This document shows, in pieces, positions 45,010 through 53,066 of a stretch of DNA of 64,000 nt. A program made the translations under genes and the position numbers. This stretch comes from Bog-473 sp963704355. GTDB lineage: Bacteria > Actinomycetota > Acidimicrobiia > Acidimicrobiales > RAAP-2. Location of the stretch: the NCBI GenBank assembly GCA_963704355.1, contig OY969891.1, positions 4,092,001-4,156,000 of the forward strand, read 5' to 3'. Positions within the stretch are counted from its first letter, which is position 1; every line of letters starts with the position of its first letter. The notes beneath the pieces are model-generated. The model saw only the letters and a list, made by a program, of their open reading frames with translations, was not told where the DNA came from and did no database searches.

Positions 45010-45015
45010 TAGGAT
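45010..45015 (+). promoter_or_regulatory. -10 box of the LuxR-type regulator
   Basis: TAGGAT, followed by a leader of about 22 nt that contains AAAGGAGG (45032-45039) before ATG 45044. Confidence 0.45.
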
Positions 45016-45043
45016 GGGCGGGTCATTTCACAAAGGAGGCCGC

Positions 45044-45748
45044 ATGGCATCGTTGAGCCCAGAGGGCCACGTGCCTCATGGCGGCGGTACCGAAGCGATC
45101 AGGGTGATGGTCGTCGATGACCACACCGTCTTCGCCGATGCCCTGGCCATGGCCATCAACGCCTCGGGGCGCATGAGCTGCGTCGCCGTCGCTGCCGACG
45201 CCGAGGAAGCTCACAGACTGGCCGAGGAGCGCGAACCCGACGTGGTCGTCATGGACGTGGGGCTCGAGGGCACAGACGGGATCGCGGCCACCCGCTCGCT
45301 GCGCAGGACCTGCCCGGACACCCGCGTGCTCGTCCTGACCGGGCAAAGCCCGACGGCCCCCCTTGTCCACGCCGCCGCCGAGGCGGGTGCGTCAGCGCTG
45401 TTGCTCAAGGCCGACAGCCTCGGCGTCGTCGTCGAGACCATCCCGTCCCTGACCGACCACTGCTTCACCATGGACCACAAGATGCTCGACGTCCTCTGCG
45501 CGCCCGCGCTCGCCGGACTGGCCGCCCGGAGCCACCCCAACTCCGCCCTCCTGACGTCTCGCGAGCAGGACATTCTCGGGCTCCTGGCCCGGGGGGTCGA
45601 CCTCAAGACCGCGTCGCGCCGCCTGGGGATCACGCTCAACACGGCGCGGGGCTACGTGAAGAACCTCTATCGCAAGCTCAACGTCCACAACCAGCTGGAG
45701 CTGCTGGCGGTGGCCCGGGAAAGAGGGATGCTCGCATCCGAGCCATGA
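45044..45748 (+). CDS. NarL/LuxR-family response regulator
   Basis: 234-residue regulator. The receiver domain has RVMVVDDHTVFADALAMAIN, phospho-acceptor Asp in DVVVMDVGLEGTDGIAATRS, VLVLTGQSP and the Lys in GASALLLKADS. The LuxR-type helix-turn-helix is LTSREQDILGLLARGVDLKT plus ARGYVKNLYRKLNVHNQLEL. The start is fixed by a strong ribosome site. It is divergent from cheB-cheR-kinase and precedes a NarX-like kinase, its likeliest partner. Confidence 0.93.
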   Translation: MASLSPEGHVPHGGGTEAIRVMVVDDHTVFADALAMAINASGRMSCVAVAADAEEAHRLAEEREPDVVVMDVGLEGTDGIAATRSLRRTCPDTRVLVLTGQSPTAPLVHAAAEAGASALLLKADSLGVVVETIPSLTDHCFTMDHKMLDVLCAPALAGLAARSHPNSALLTSREQDILGLLARGVDLKTASRRLGITLNTARGYVKNLYRKLNVHNQLELLAVARERGMLASEP

Positions 45749-45757
45749 GGTCGTGAC

Positions 45758-45775
45758 GCCGTCCGCAGACGGCGA
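45758..45775 (+). terminator. Hairpin terminator of the LuxR gene
   Basis: CGCCGTC-CGCA-GACGGCG is a perfect seven-pair stem with a four-base loop, nine bases after the stop. There is no T tract. The remaining 217 bp before the kinase gene hold only its ribosome site (GGAAGGAGGGGGAGGG). Confidence 0.55.
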
Positions 45776-45992
45776 ACAGACCCGTGGAGAACTGCGGGCA
45801 TCGTGAGCGCGGGAACTCCCGATGCACGGCGGCCGCCCCGGATGGGGGCCTCGTTCGGGGGGTCTTCTGGTGCCTCCTTCGGGGCTGGTGACGGTCACGT
45901 GGCCCTCCCACAATTGGAACTGGAGTTGAGGGATACCCGCGGCTTCGTGGCTCCGATCGGTTGTCACGAGCGCGGAAGGAGGGGGAGGGCGC

Positions 45993-47516
45993 ATGGGCCT
46001 TCCGACGGAGGGGCAGCCTCATCCAGTAGAGGAGTTGCCCCCCGTGGACCGCCAAGAAGGACCGAGGAAGACCGGGCCGAAGAGACCGGACCGGGCGGGA
46101 AGCGACGACGACTGGCTGATGCTCCGGCTCGTCGACGGGGCTCCGGGCGGGATCCTCGACGCCGCCCCTGACGCCGTACTCTCTGTCGACGACTCCGATC
46201 TCATCCTCTCGGTGAACCGGCAGGTCGAGTCCCTCTTCGGCTACCACCGCGAACAGCTCATCGGGCATCCGGTCCACACGCTGCTGCCCAGCTGGCCGAT
46301 CACGCGATCCGATGCCCCCGACGGTGCGAGCGCGCGGCTGCGGGGGGCCAGCCAGGCGCCACGGTCGGTCGGGCGCAAGAGTGACGGGAGCGGCATCTCC
46401 CTCGACATCAGCATGAGCGTGCTCCACACCGACCACGGTCCGCGAACGGTTGTCGTAGTACGAGCTTCGACGGCCGTGCCCGATGCAGCGGAGATCGTGT
46501 TGGTCAGCGACATTCTCGAGTCGGCGCACGACGCCGTCTGGGTCGTCGACGCCGCCAGCCTTCGTCTCGTCTACGCGAACGACGGGCTGGTGCAGCAGCT
46601 TGGGTACCGCCGCCGCGACCTGATGGGGATCCCCGCCGGTCTGATCGCGCCCGAGTTCGCCGACGGCACGCTCCGACCACTCCTGTCGCGATTGCAAGCC
46701 GACACGAGCCGATCGATCGTGCACCGTATGGACCTGCGCCGTGCCGACGGCACTGGTCTCCCGGTCGAGGTGCGCACCCAGGCCGTGGCGCGGCGCACGG
46801 CGGGAACCAACGGGAGCGGCGGCCCCGGCGCTTACGTCAGCGTCGCCCGTGACCTGGGCGACCGCGCCCAGGAGGAGATGGCGCGACATGAGGCCGACGT
46901 GGCTGCGGAGCTCGCCGAGGAACGCGCCCGCATCGGCCGCGATCTCCACGATGGGGTGATCCAGCGGATCTTCGCGGCTGCCATGGCCGTGCAGGCGCTC
47001 GGGGCGAGGGTCGCCGGCGCCGGCCTCGATTCCGACGTCGCGCACATTGTGGGCGAGCTGGACGGGTGCGTTCACGACTTGCGGAGCGTCGTTGAGGGGA
47101 TCACACCCGGGGACGCAGTCGACGGCTGTCTTCGGGGCGGACTGATGGAGGTCCTCGTAGAGCAGAGCTCGGCGCTGGCCCTCCGTCCGACCGTCCGCTT
47201 CAACGGAGACCTCGAATGCATCGACGGTGAGCGGCTCCACCACATTGTGGCCATCTTCCGCGAGGCACTGTCCAACATCGCCCGCCATGCGCACGCGTCC
47301 CGGGTCGACGTTCTGGCCGAGGTGACGGACTCGTTCCTCCTGCGCGTCAGCGACGACGGCGTCGGTTTCGATGCCGCCCAGCCCAGTCGCGGGAGGGGCC
47401 TGCGCAACCTGACGCATCGTGGCGCCTTGCTCGGGGGCTCCCTCACCGTCCACTCGTCGTGCGGCGGAGGGACCGTCGTGGAGTGCCTCGTGCCACTCTC
47501 GGGAACCGGCTCCTGA
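45993..47516 (+). CDS. PAS-containing NarX-type sensor histidine kinase (HisKA_3)
   Basis: 507 residues, soluble. PAS-1 (about 50-150) has APDAVLSVDDSDLILSVNRQ and LFGYHREQLIGHPVHTLLPS. PAS-2 (about 175-295) has ESAHDAVWVVDAASLRLVYA and YRRRDLMGIP. The HisKA_3 phospho-His site is EERARIGRDLHDGVIQRIFA, and the ATPase part has FREALSNIARHAHASRVDVL and VSDDGVGFDAAQPSRGRGLR. Kinases of this class phosphorylate NarL/LuxR regulators, such as the gene just upstream. GGAAGGAGGGGGAGGG precedes ATG 45993. Confidence 0.92.
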   Translation: MGLPTEGQPHPVEELPPVDRQEGPRKTGPKRPDRAGSDDDWLMLRLVDGAPGGILDAAPDAVLSVDDSDLILSVNRQVESLFGYHREQLIGHPVHTLLPSWPITRSDAPDGASARLRGASQAPRSVGRKSDGSGISLDISMSVLHTDHGPRTVVVVRASTAVPDAAEIVLVSDILESAHDAVWVVDAASLRLVYANDGLVQQLGYRRRDLMGIPAGLIAPEFADGTLRPLLSRLQADTSRSIVHRMDLRRADGTGLPVEVRTQAVARRTAGTNGSGGPGAYVSVARDLGDRAQEEMARHEADVAAELAEERARIGRDLHDGVIQRIFAAAMAVQALGARVAGAGLDSDVAHIVGELDGCVHDLRSVVEGITPGDAVDGCLRGGLMEVLVEQSSALALRPTVRFNGDLECIDGERLHHIVAIFREALSNIARHAHASRVDVLAEVTDSFLLRVSDDGVGFDAAQPSRGRGLRNLTHRGALLGGSLTVHSSCGGGTVVECLVPLSGTGS

Positions 47517-47549
47517 AGGCGCCGGTGGACCGGGCTTGCGCGCCGGCTC

Positions 47550-48845
47550 CTACCCCGCCCTGCTGACGACCGGGACCAGGTCCGCAGGGCCGGTGCCCTC
47601 TGCCGCGTCCCCCGCAGCGCGCTGCACGCGTTGGCGGGCGCCGAGGGCAAAGAGTGGGATCGCAGCCAGCAGCGTGGCCACGCCGCCGATGGCAAGGGCG
47701 ATGCGCGGGCTGGACGCATCACTGATATAGCCCAGCAGTGGGGCACCGATCGGCGTGCTGCCGAGGAACGCGATCGCGTTGAGCGACATCACGCGGCCCC
47801 GCATGGTGGGCTCGGCTCGGAGCTGCAAGGTCGCGTTGTTGGTGGCGATGAACGAGATGCTCGCTGCGCCCATCGGCACGAGCAGGACCAGCGCCACCGC
47901 CTGGGACGGCGCCAAGGCGACGGCCAAGATGGCGCCACCGAAGACGAGACCGATACAGGCCAGCAGTCGAGTCGAGGGCCGGCTGCGAAAGGCCGTGACG
48001 AGGCCCCCGATCACCGCGCCCGCGCCCATGGCGACCAGGAACCCGCTGTAGAGGCCAGCCCCGCCGTGGAAGGTGAACTTCGCCAGGAGCGGCAGGGTCA
48101 CGGTGAAGTTGAACGCGAACACGCCGACGATGGCCATGGAGACGAGAGGGATCCGCAGGTCCGACGTGGACCATGCGTAGCGGAGGCCCTCGCGCACCTG
48201 GCCCTTGGCCCGCTGCACCCGCGGCCGCTCGTACAGCTCTGCGGCCCGCATCATGGCAAGCGCGACGATGACGGCGACGTACGACGCTGCATTGATGAAG
48301 AAACACGTCTCGACGCCCACGGTCAAGATCAGGACACCCCCGATGGCCGGCCCGATCACCCGGGCCGAGTTCATCAGCACGCTGTTGAGGCTCACCGCGT
48401 TGGGCAGCAGATCGAGACCGACCATTTCGGACACGAAGGTCTGCCGGGCCGGGTTGTCGAACAGGTTGACGAAGCCGAGGCCGGCCGCCAACGTGTAGAC
48501 CTCCCAGATGGCGGCCGAATGCGTCGCCACGAGCAAGCCCAGGATCAGGGCCAGGATCCCCGCCGTCCCCTGGGTGACGTAGAGCACCTTGCGCTTGTCG
48601 AGACGGTCCGCGATCAGGCCGCCGAACGGACCGAACAACAAGAGGGGGAGGAACTGCAGGCTGGTCGCGATCGCGACGTCGAGGCCGGTGCCGTGGAGGG
48701 CGAAGAGGATGAGGTAGGCCTGCGCCACCGTCTGCATCCACGTTCCCGACACGGAGATCACCTGGCCGGTGAAATACAGCCGGTAGTTCCGCACCGAAAT
48801 GGCGCGGAACGTGCGGCGGCCCGCCTCGCGAACCCGGCGCCTCAC
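47550..48845 (-). CDS. MFS transporter (MFS_3, enterobactin-exporter-like)
   Basis: 431 residues with twelve predicted membrane segments. The N-terminus is FRAISVRNYRLYFTGQVISV with GTWMQTVAQAYLIL, the signature of the MFS_3 group. The loop-2/3 motif is GGLIADRLDKRKVLYVTQG. Helices 7-12 include VFAFNFTVTLPLLAKFTFHG and RGRVMSLNAIAFLGSTPIGA. Probably a drug or siderophore exporter. Its start overlaps the marR stop by four bases, so it is the regulated partner of that repressor. Confidence 0.93.
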   Translation of the reverse strand: MRRRVREAGRRTFRAISVRNYRLYFTGQVISVSGTWMQTVAQAYLILFALHGTGLDVAIATSLQFLPLLLFGPFGGLIADRLDKRKVLYVTQGTAGILALILGLLVATHSAAIWEVYTLAAGLGFVNLFDNPARQTFVSEMVGLDLLPNAVSLNSVLMNSARVIGPAIGGVLILTVGVETCFFINAASYVAVIVALAMMRAAELYERPRVQRAKGQVREGLRYAWSTSDLRIPLVSMAIVGVFAFNFTVTLPLLAKFTFHGGAGLYSGFLVAMGAGAVIGGLVTAFRSRPSTRLLACIGLVFGGAILAVALAPSQAVALVLLVPMGAASISFIATNNATLQLRAEPTMRGRVMSLNAIAFLGSTPIGAPLLGYISDASSPRIALAIGGVATLLAAIPLFALGARQRVQRAAGDAAEGTGPADLVPVVSRAG

Positions 48846-49287
48846 TCCTCCCCCAAGAGGTGCTCGAGCAGGGCGACGAGCTCGGCGGCGTGCCGCTGCT
48901 CGTCCTCGCCCAACTGGCCCAAGCGGCGAAGGAGGAACGCGTTCTTGCGCGTGCGTACCTCTTCGAGGGCCCGCTCGCCCGCGGCGTGATGCGGACGCGG
49001 GCGCTGCGCCGGTCGTTGGCGTCGGCGATCCGGGTCACCATGCCAGCCTCGCTGAGGCCCGCGACGATCCTCGTCATCGTCGGCGGCTGCACCTGCTCGA
49101 CGGCGGCCAGCTCGCCCAGGGTCGGGTTGCCGTGACGGCGCACCGAGCCGAGGGCCGAAGCCTGAGCCGGCGAGAGACCGCCGAGGGACTCCTGGCGCAG
49201 CCGGCGTTGGAGGCGATTGACGGCGATGCGGAGGCGGCCCGCGACCTCCTCGTCGGTCAGCGTCGAAGGGCCAGATGGCGTGCGCAT
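48842..49287 (-). CDS. MarR-family transcriptional regulator, frameshifted
   Basis: Winged-helix repressor of about 149 residues. ATG 49287 opens STLTDEEVAGRLRIAVNRLQ. The HTH is PTLGELAAVEQVQPPTMTRI and VAGLSEAGMVTR, and the wing is DANDRRSARVRITP, where the frame breaks. It resumes with AGERALEEVRTRKNAFLLRR and LGQLGEDEQRHAAELVALLE. One base is missing in a G/C run at about 48976-48986; restoring it gives RVRITPAGERALEEV. It is coupled to the MFS gene. Confidence 0.9.
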
Positions 49288-49293
49288 GCACCC

Positions 49294-49299
49294 ATTCTA
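49294..49299 (-). promoter_or_regulatory. -10 box of marR-MFS
   Basis: TAGAAT, six bases before the ATG and one base from the operator palindrome. Confidence 0.55.
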
Positions 49300-49300
49300 C

Positions 49301-49320
49301 TAGTTAGTTCGCCTAACTAA
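49301..49320. promoter_or_regulatory. MarR-type operator
   Basis: TAGTTAG-TTCGC-CTAACTA is a perfect inverted repeat, with an overlapping TTAGTT/AACTAA pair. It covers the spacer/-35 region of the marR promoter, so binding would block transcription of marR and the MFS exporter. It resembles MarR sites of the TTAGnnnnCTAA kind and is strikingly AT-rich. Confidence 0.65.
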
Positions 49321-49383
49321 GCAATAGGCGACGCGGACGAACCCCGGATAAGAGGTGGGCGGGGCAACCCGGCGAGCGGGGCG

Positions 49384-49719
49384 TCAGAGGCTCGGGACGT
49401 AGCCGCCCGAACCGAGCGCGGCGCTTTCGTCGAGGCTGAGTGAGTCGTCGAGGCCACCGGCCACTTCGGTCACCCACGGCAGGCGCTCCCGCAGGATCCG
49501 TTCGACCCCACCCGACAGCGTCGCCGAGCTGATGGCGCATGAGCTGCAGGCCCCCTGGAGCTGGACCTCGATCACGCCCGTTTCGACATCGGCCCTGACC
49601 AGGACCAGGTCACCGCCGTCGGCCTGCACGGCCGGGCGCATGAGGTCCATGATCCCCCGGAGCTTCTCCAGGCGCTCGGCCCGTTCGGCGTCGCTCAGCT
49701 CTGATGTGTTCTCGGGCAT
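49384..49719 (-). CDS. NifU C-terminal-domain Fe-S scaffold/carrier
   Basis: 111-residue Nfu-type protein carrying a labile [4Fe-4S] cluster for delivery to apoproteins. The cluster motif CxxC is in VQLQGACSSCAISSATLSGG, preceded by LMRPAVQADGGDLVLVRADV and followed by VERILRERLPWVTEV. ATG 49719 gives the compact form. It is monocistronic between the marR operator region and the divergent cNMP-binding gene; the 135-bp gap to the latter shows no clear site. Confidence 0.92.
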   Translation of the reverse strand: MPENTSELSDAERAERLEKLRGIMDLMRPAVQADGGDLVLVRADVETGVIEVQLQGACSSCAISSATLSGGVERILRERLPWVTEVAGGLDDSLSLDESAALGSGGYVPSL

Positions 49720-49854
49720 GTCACCATTCTGCCGCGCCGGGCGACCGGCGTGACCCCTCCCGTGCCGTCCGGGGCTCAAAACTCCCCTGTTCGTCGGCGG
49801 CATCGGGGCTTAGTGTTCCGGGGCGCGCAGAGACCGAGGCGGAGCTAAAGGACG

Positions 49855-50208
49855 GTGCCCGTGAAGGTGCAGGGGGTATTCAAGGCAGCCAAGGAGCGGC
49901 GGGCCGTGCCCGCCGGCACCGTGATCTTCGAGGCGGGCGCCGTCGGGGACGAGATGTTCGGTGTGATCGACGGAAAGGTCGAGCTGAGGATCCCCGAGGG
50001 CCGGGTCTTGACGGTCGGCCCGGACGACTGCTTCGGCGAGATGGGCATCATCGACGGGTCGCCCCGCAGCGCGACGGCGGTGGCGGTCGAGGACAGCACG
50101 CTCGCCGTCATCGACCGCAAGGTGTTCCTCTTCCTGATCGGCGAGACGCCCACCTTCGCCCTCCAGGTGATGGCGAGCCTGGCCGAGCGGCTGCGCGCCC
50201 GAGGCTGA
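49855..50208 (+). CDS. Cyclic-nucleotide-binding domain protein (no DNA-binding domain)
   Basis: 117 residues forming one CRP-type beta-roll: AVPAGTVIFEAGAVGDEMFG, GVIDGKVELRIPEGR, and the phosphate-binding cassette region DDCFGEMGIIDGSPRSATAV (FGEM...RSA). It ends with the C-helix FALQVMASLAERLRARG and lacks the helix-turn-helix. Such stand-alone domains sense cAMP or cGMP and act through partners. GTG 49855 or GTG 49861 could be the start. Confidence 0.88.
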   Translation: MPVKVQGVFKAAKERRAVPAGTVIFEAGAVGDEMFGVIDGKVELRIPEGRVLTVGPDDCFGEMGIIDGSPRSATAVAVEDSTLAVIDRKVFLFLIGETPTFALQVMASLAERLRARG

Positions 50209-50244
50209 GCCACGTCGGAAGGGCGCCGGCCAGGATGGCCGGGG

Positions 50245-51129
50245 TCAGAAGAGCCCGACCGGCTCCTCCGGCCCGCCCTGAGCGACCGGGTTGACCAGCT
50301 CGCCGATCCCCTCGATCGCGATGCGCACGACGTCGCCGCCGGCCAGGAAGCGAGGCGGGTCGAAGCCGGCACCCACCCCGGCCGGCGTCCCGGTCGCGAT
50401 GACCGTGCCGGGATCGAGCGGGAACGCCGTGGTGAGGTACTCGATCATGGCGGCGCAACCGAAGAGCATGTCGGCGGTCGTCGAGTCCTGGCGCAGCTCG
50501 TCGTTGACCCAGGTGCGAAGCACGAGTTGCTGCGGGTCGCCCAGCTCGTCGCCGGTGACGAGCTCGGGTCCGCAGGGCGCGTGGCTGTCGAACGACTTGC
50601 CCATCGTGAAGGTCGGCGAACGCCACTGCCAGTCACGCGCGCTCACGTCATTGATCACCGTGAATCCCGCCACGACATCGAGCGCCCGCGCCGCCGGCAC
50701 GTGCTGGCAGCGCGGGCCGATCACCATCGCAAGCTCGCCCTCGTAGTCGACCATCTCGGACACCGCTGGGAGCACGATCGGATCGCCAGGCCCGGCGATG
50801 GCGGTGCGCTGCTTGTTGAACCAGTACTGCCACTCGGGAGGCTCCCGGCCGAGCTCGGCCACGTGGGCGCGGTAGTTCATGCCGATGGCCAGGATGGCCG
50901 GCGGGTCGGGCACGGGCGCATGCCGTCGCACCCGGGTCAGGTCGTGGCGCGGAGCGCTGGTGGCCGCGGCGGCGCGGATGCGGTCGGCGCCGGCGGGCCC
51001 GAGCGCGAGCACCTCGCGCATGGTGGACGGCAGGCCGGTAGAAGGGTCGCCGAGGTCGACGATCTCGTCGCCGAGGATCAGACCCGGACGCGGCGTCCCG
51101 CCCGCGAGGGAGAAGCTGGCGAGACGCAC
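50245..51129 (-). CDS. Fumarylacetoacetate hydrolase family protein
   Basis: 294-residue FAH-fold enzyme, commonly a hydratase, isomerase or acylpyruvase in aromatic or sugar-acid catabolism. AILAIGMNYRAHVAELG, the metal-ligand block EMVDYEGELAMVIGPRC (ExE), GFTVINDVSARDWQWR, FDSHAPCGPELVTGDELG and IATGTPAGVGAGFDPPRFLA are visible. The start is GTG 51129. It ends 36 bases from the convergent cNMP-binding gene and lies just after the HdeD-like gene on the same strand. The substrate is not evident. Confidence 0.92.
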   Translation of the reverse strand: MRLASFSLAGGTPRPGLILGDEIVDLGDPSTGLPSTMREVLALGPAGADRIRAAAATSAPRHDLTRVRRHAPVPDPPAILAIGMNYRAHVAELGREPPEWQYWFNKQRTAIAGPGDPIVLPAVSEMVDYEGELAMVIGPRCQHVPAARALDVVAGFTVINDVSARDWQWRSPTFTMGKSFDSHAPCGPELVTGDELGDPQQLVLRTWVNDELRQDSTTADMLFGCAAMIEYLTTAFPLDPGTVIATGTPAGVGAGFDPPRFLAGGDVVRIAIEGIGELVNPVAQGGPEEPVGLF

Positions 51130-51149
51130 GTCCGGCCGGCCCCCCCCGC

Positions 51150-51755
51150 TCAGCTCAGCTGCTGAGCCTTGTAGCGCTGCCAGTACCTGGTGGCGTGGCG
51201 CGCACTGAAGGCACCGATGATCTCCACCGCGCCGAAGACGATGGCGAGGATGCCAACCAACACCACCAGTGCGGTCAGCGGCGCCCCGGGGTGGCGGATG
51301 CAGAGGAACCCCAAGGCGGTGGCAATGATGCCGCGGATTAGGAAGAGCCACCAGTAGGGCAGCGTTTCGTGGTGACGGATCGACTCGATGATGTCGAAGA
51401 TGCCGAGGACCAAGAAGGCCCACCCGATGAGGATGGCGATGATGTAGATCGTGATGTGGGGCCAGACGAACCCGACGATGCCGGCGCCGATCCAGAACAG
51501 CCCGAAGACGAGGTGCAGCCAGCGCAGGGTCGCGATCCTGATCGACCCGATGATCTGGAAGACGCCCGCGGCGATGAAAAAGCCGCTGGCGAGGTAGACC
51601 ACGACATAGACCGTCGGATGCCGATAGCTGATCACGAAGAAGCCGAAGATCATGGAGATGATGCCGCCGGCCAGGTACCACCCCCACATCCTCTCGAGCT
51701 GCGTGCTGACGGCATCGCCGACCGCGATGTCGTCGTCAGTGAGCACATTGGTCAT
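51150..51755 (-). CDS. HdeD/DUF308-family membrane protein
   Basis: 201 residues with six predicted membrane helices in three repeats: WGWYLAGGIISMIFGFFVIS, IAAGVFQIIGSIRIATLRWL, GIVGFVWPHITIYIIAILIG, AFLVLGIFDIIESIRHHETL and ALVVLVGILAIVFGAVEIIG. HdeD-family proteins are linked to acid or general stress in enterobacteria; the role here is unknown. ATG 51755 follows AAGGGGGG. Confidence 0.9.
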   Translation of the reverse strand: MTNVLTDDDIAVGDAVSTQLERMWGWYLAGGIISMIFGFFVISYRHPTVYVVVYLASGFFIAAGVFQIIGSIRIATLRWLHLVFGLFWIGAGIVGFVWPHITIYIIAILIGWAFLVLGIFDIIESIRHHETLPYWWLFLIRGIIATALGFLCIRHPGAPLTALVVLVGILAIVFGAVEIIGAFSARHATRYWQRYKAQQLS

Positions 51756-51820
51756 GACGCCCCCCTTGGCGAGTACGAATGCTGTGCCGCTGGCGCAGCG
51801 TACCGCCGCGCCACCCGCGA

Positions 51821-53032
51821 TTAGGGGATACAAGACCGCAGGGCGTGCAGCGCCCGGCTCCCCCACGACGCCCCCGAAGCCGCCCACCGAGCGGGTCGCT
51901 CGACCACGTCGTCGGCCTCGGCCCACAGCTCGTCCTCGACGGGATCGAGCACCTCTCTGATCCCGGCCAACGCGGAGGGATCGTCCTCCACCCGCTGACG
52001 GAGCGCGTCCGCGACGTGCCACAACTCCTCTCCGGAGAGCTCGACGGGGACGAACGGCGGCGGACCGGCGACACTCCGGGGGAACGCCGGGACGTAGATG
52101 CACACGCACGGACTGCCCGGGGCGAGGTAGGCCCGGATCGGCGCGCCCTCGGCGATCGCGGCCGGGAGCTCTGCGATCATCGACGCCGCCGTCACGCACC
52201 GCCCGCGCACGTGCATGCAGACGGTCACCCCGTCGAAATCCCGGCCGACTTGCTGCGGTGGCGCGACGACCGGGCCGGGGCCGGTGAGGGGCGCACCCCA
52301 CGGCCCGGTCCCGTGGTCGCGCAGGTGCGCCGCGATGGCGGACGGCGTGAGCCCGCCGGACGGGGCCGAGTCGAGGAAGCGGCGGCTGGCCGCCAGGCGG
52401 ACGTCGGCGTACCCGGTGTCCTCGTCGGGCTCGCGGAAGCGCCCGAAGTCACCGTCCCCGACGCCCGCAGAGGCGCTCGTCCACGCGGTGCCCAGCCCGA
52501 TCCGGTTGGAGATGGCCGTACCGCCGGGGAACGGGGCGGCGGCGTAGTCAGATCCGGCCGTCTCGAGCACGAAGGCGATCGACGGGTCGGCCACGAGGAA
52601 CGAGGAGTCGTACGCCTCCTGGTGTGCGGCGTCGGCGATCCCTCCCTGCCCGCACGCCTCGAGCAGTCCGCTCATCACCTGCACGGCCTCGGGTGCCGTC
52701 CGGGCGCGCTCGAGCCCGAGGCGCACCAGGTCCATCCCGATCAGCGCAGGTGGCGCCGCTGGCGCGTCGTGCACGGTGCTCACCCGTTCGTTGCCGATGG
52801 CCACGCCGTGCTCGTTGACTCCGTGCTCGGCGCCCCACAGCCAGGTAGGACAGGACAGGAGGGTCGCGTGCGCACCGGTGTCACCGATGGTCAGGTACTG
52901 GGTGCGCAGCGTGCAACCCGCCGAGGTGCGCCGGCCGAACGGCAAGGTGACCTGGACCTCACCCGGCGGGCGGTCCGAGTTCTTGGCGAACACCATGCCG
53001 GTCGGGCCGGGTGCGCACAGGGTGTCGCACAT
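51821..53032 (-). CDS. C69/secernin-like Ntn hydrolase
   Basis: 403-residue protein of the dipeptidase/secernin/acyltransferase Ntn family. ATG 53032 places Cys at position 2 (MCDTLCAPGPTGMVFAKNSD), which would be the N-terminal nucleophile after Met removal. SDRPPGEVQV, TWLWGAEHGVNEHGVAIGNE and LVRLGLERARTAPEAVQVMS match the fold. The C-terminal FDGVTVCMHVRGRCVTAASM is typical of the secernin group. It may cleave dipeptides or amides; the substrate is unknown. Confidence 0.87.
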   Translation of the reverse strand: MCDTLCAPGPTGMVFAKNSDRPPGEVQVTLPFGRRTSAGCTLRTQYLTIGDTGAHATLLSCPTWLWGAEHGVNEHGVAIGNERVSTVHDAPAAPPALIGMDLVRLGLERARTAPEAVQVMSGLLEACGQGGIADAAHQEAYDSSFLVADPSIAFVLETAGSDYAAAPFPGGTAISNRIGLGTAWTSASAGVGDGDFGRFREPDEDTGYADVRLAASRRFLDSAPSGGLTPSAIAAHLRDHGTGPWGAPLTGPGPVVAPPQQVGRDFDGVTVCMHVRGRCVTAASMIAELPAAIAEGAPIRAYLAPGSPCVCIYVPAFPRSVAGPPPFVPVELSGEELWHVADALRQRVEDDPSALAGIREVLDPVEDELWAEADDVVERPARWAASGASWGSRALHALRSCIP

Positions 53033-53037
53033 GCCAG

Positions 53038-53043
53038 CAGTGT
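53038..53043 (-). promoter_or_regulatory. -10 box of the C69 peptidase gene
   Basis: TACACT ends about six bases before the ATG, in the 34-bp divergent gap with the P450 gene. The coordinate may be off by one base. Confidence 0.4.
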
Positions 53044-53054
53044 AGGGAGGTGGG

Positions 53055-53060
53055 TAGGGT
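53055..53060 (+). promoter_or_regulatory. -10 box of the P450 gene
   Basis: TAGGGT, six bases before the ATG. Confidence 0.45.
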
Positions 53061-53066
53061 GGCCTC

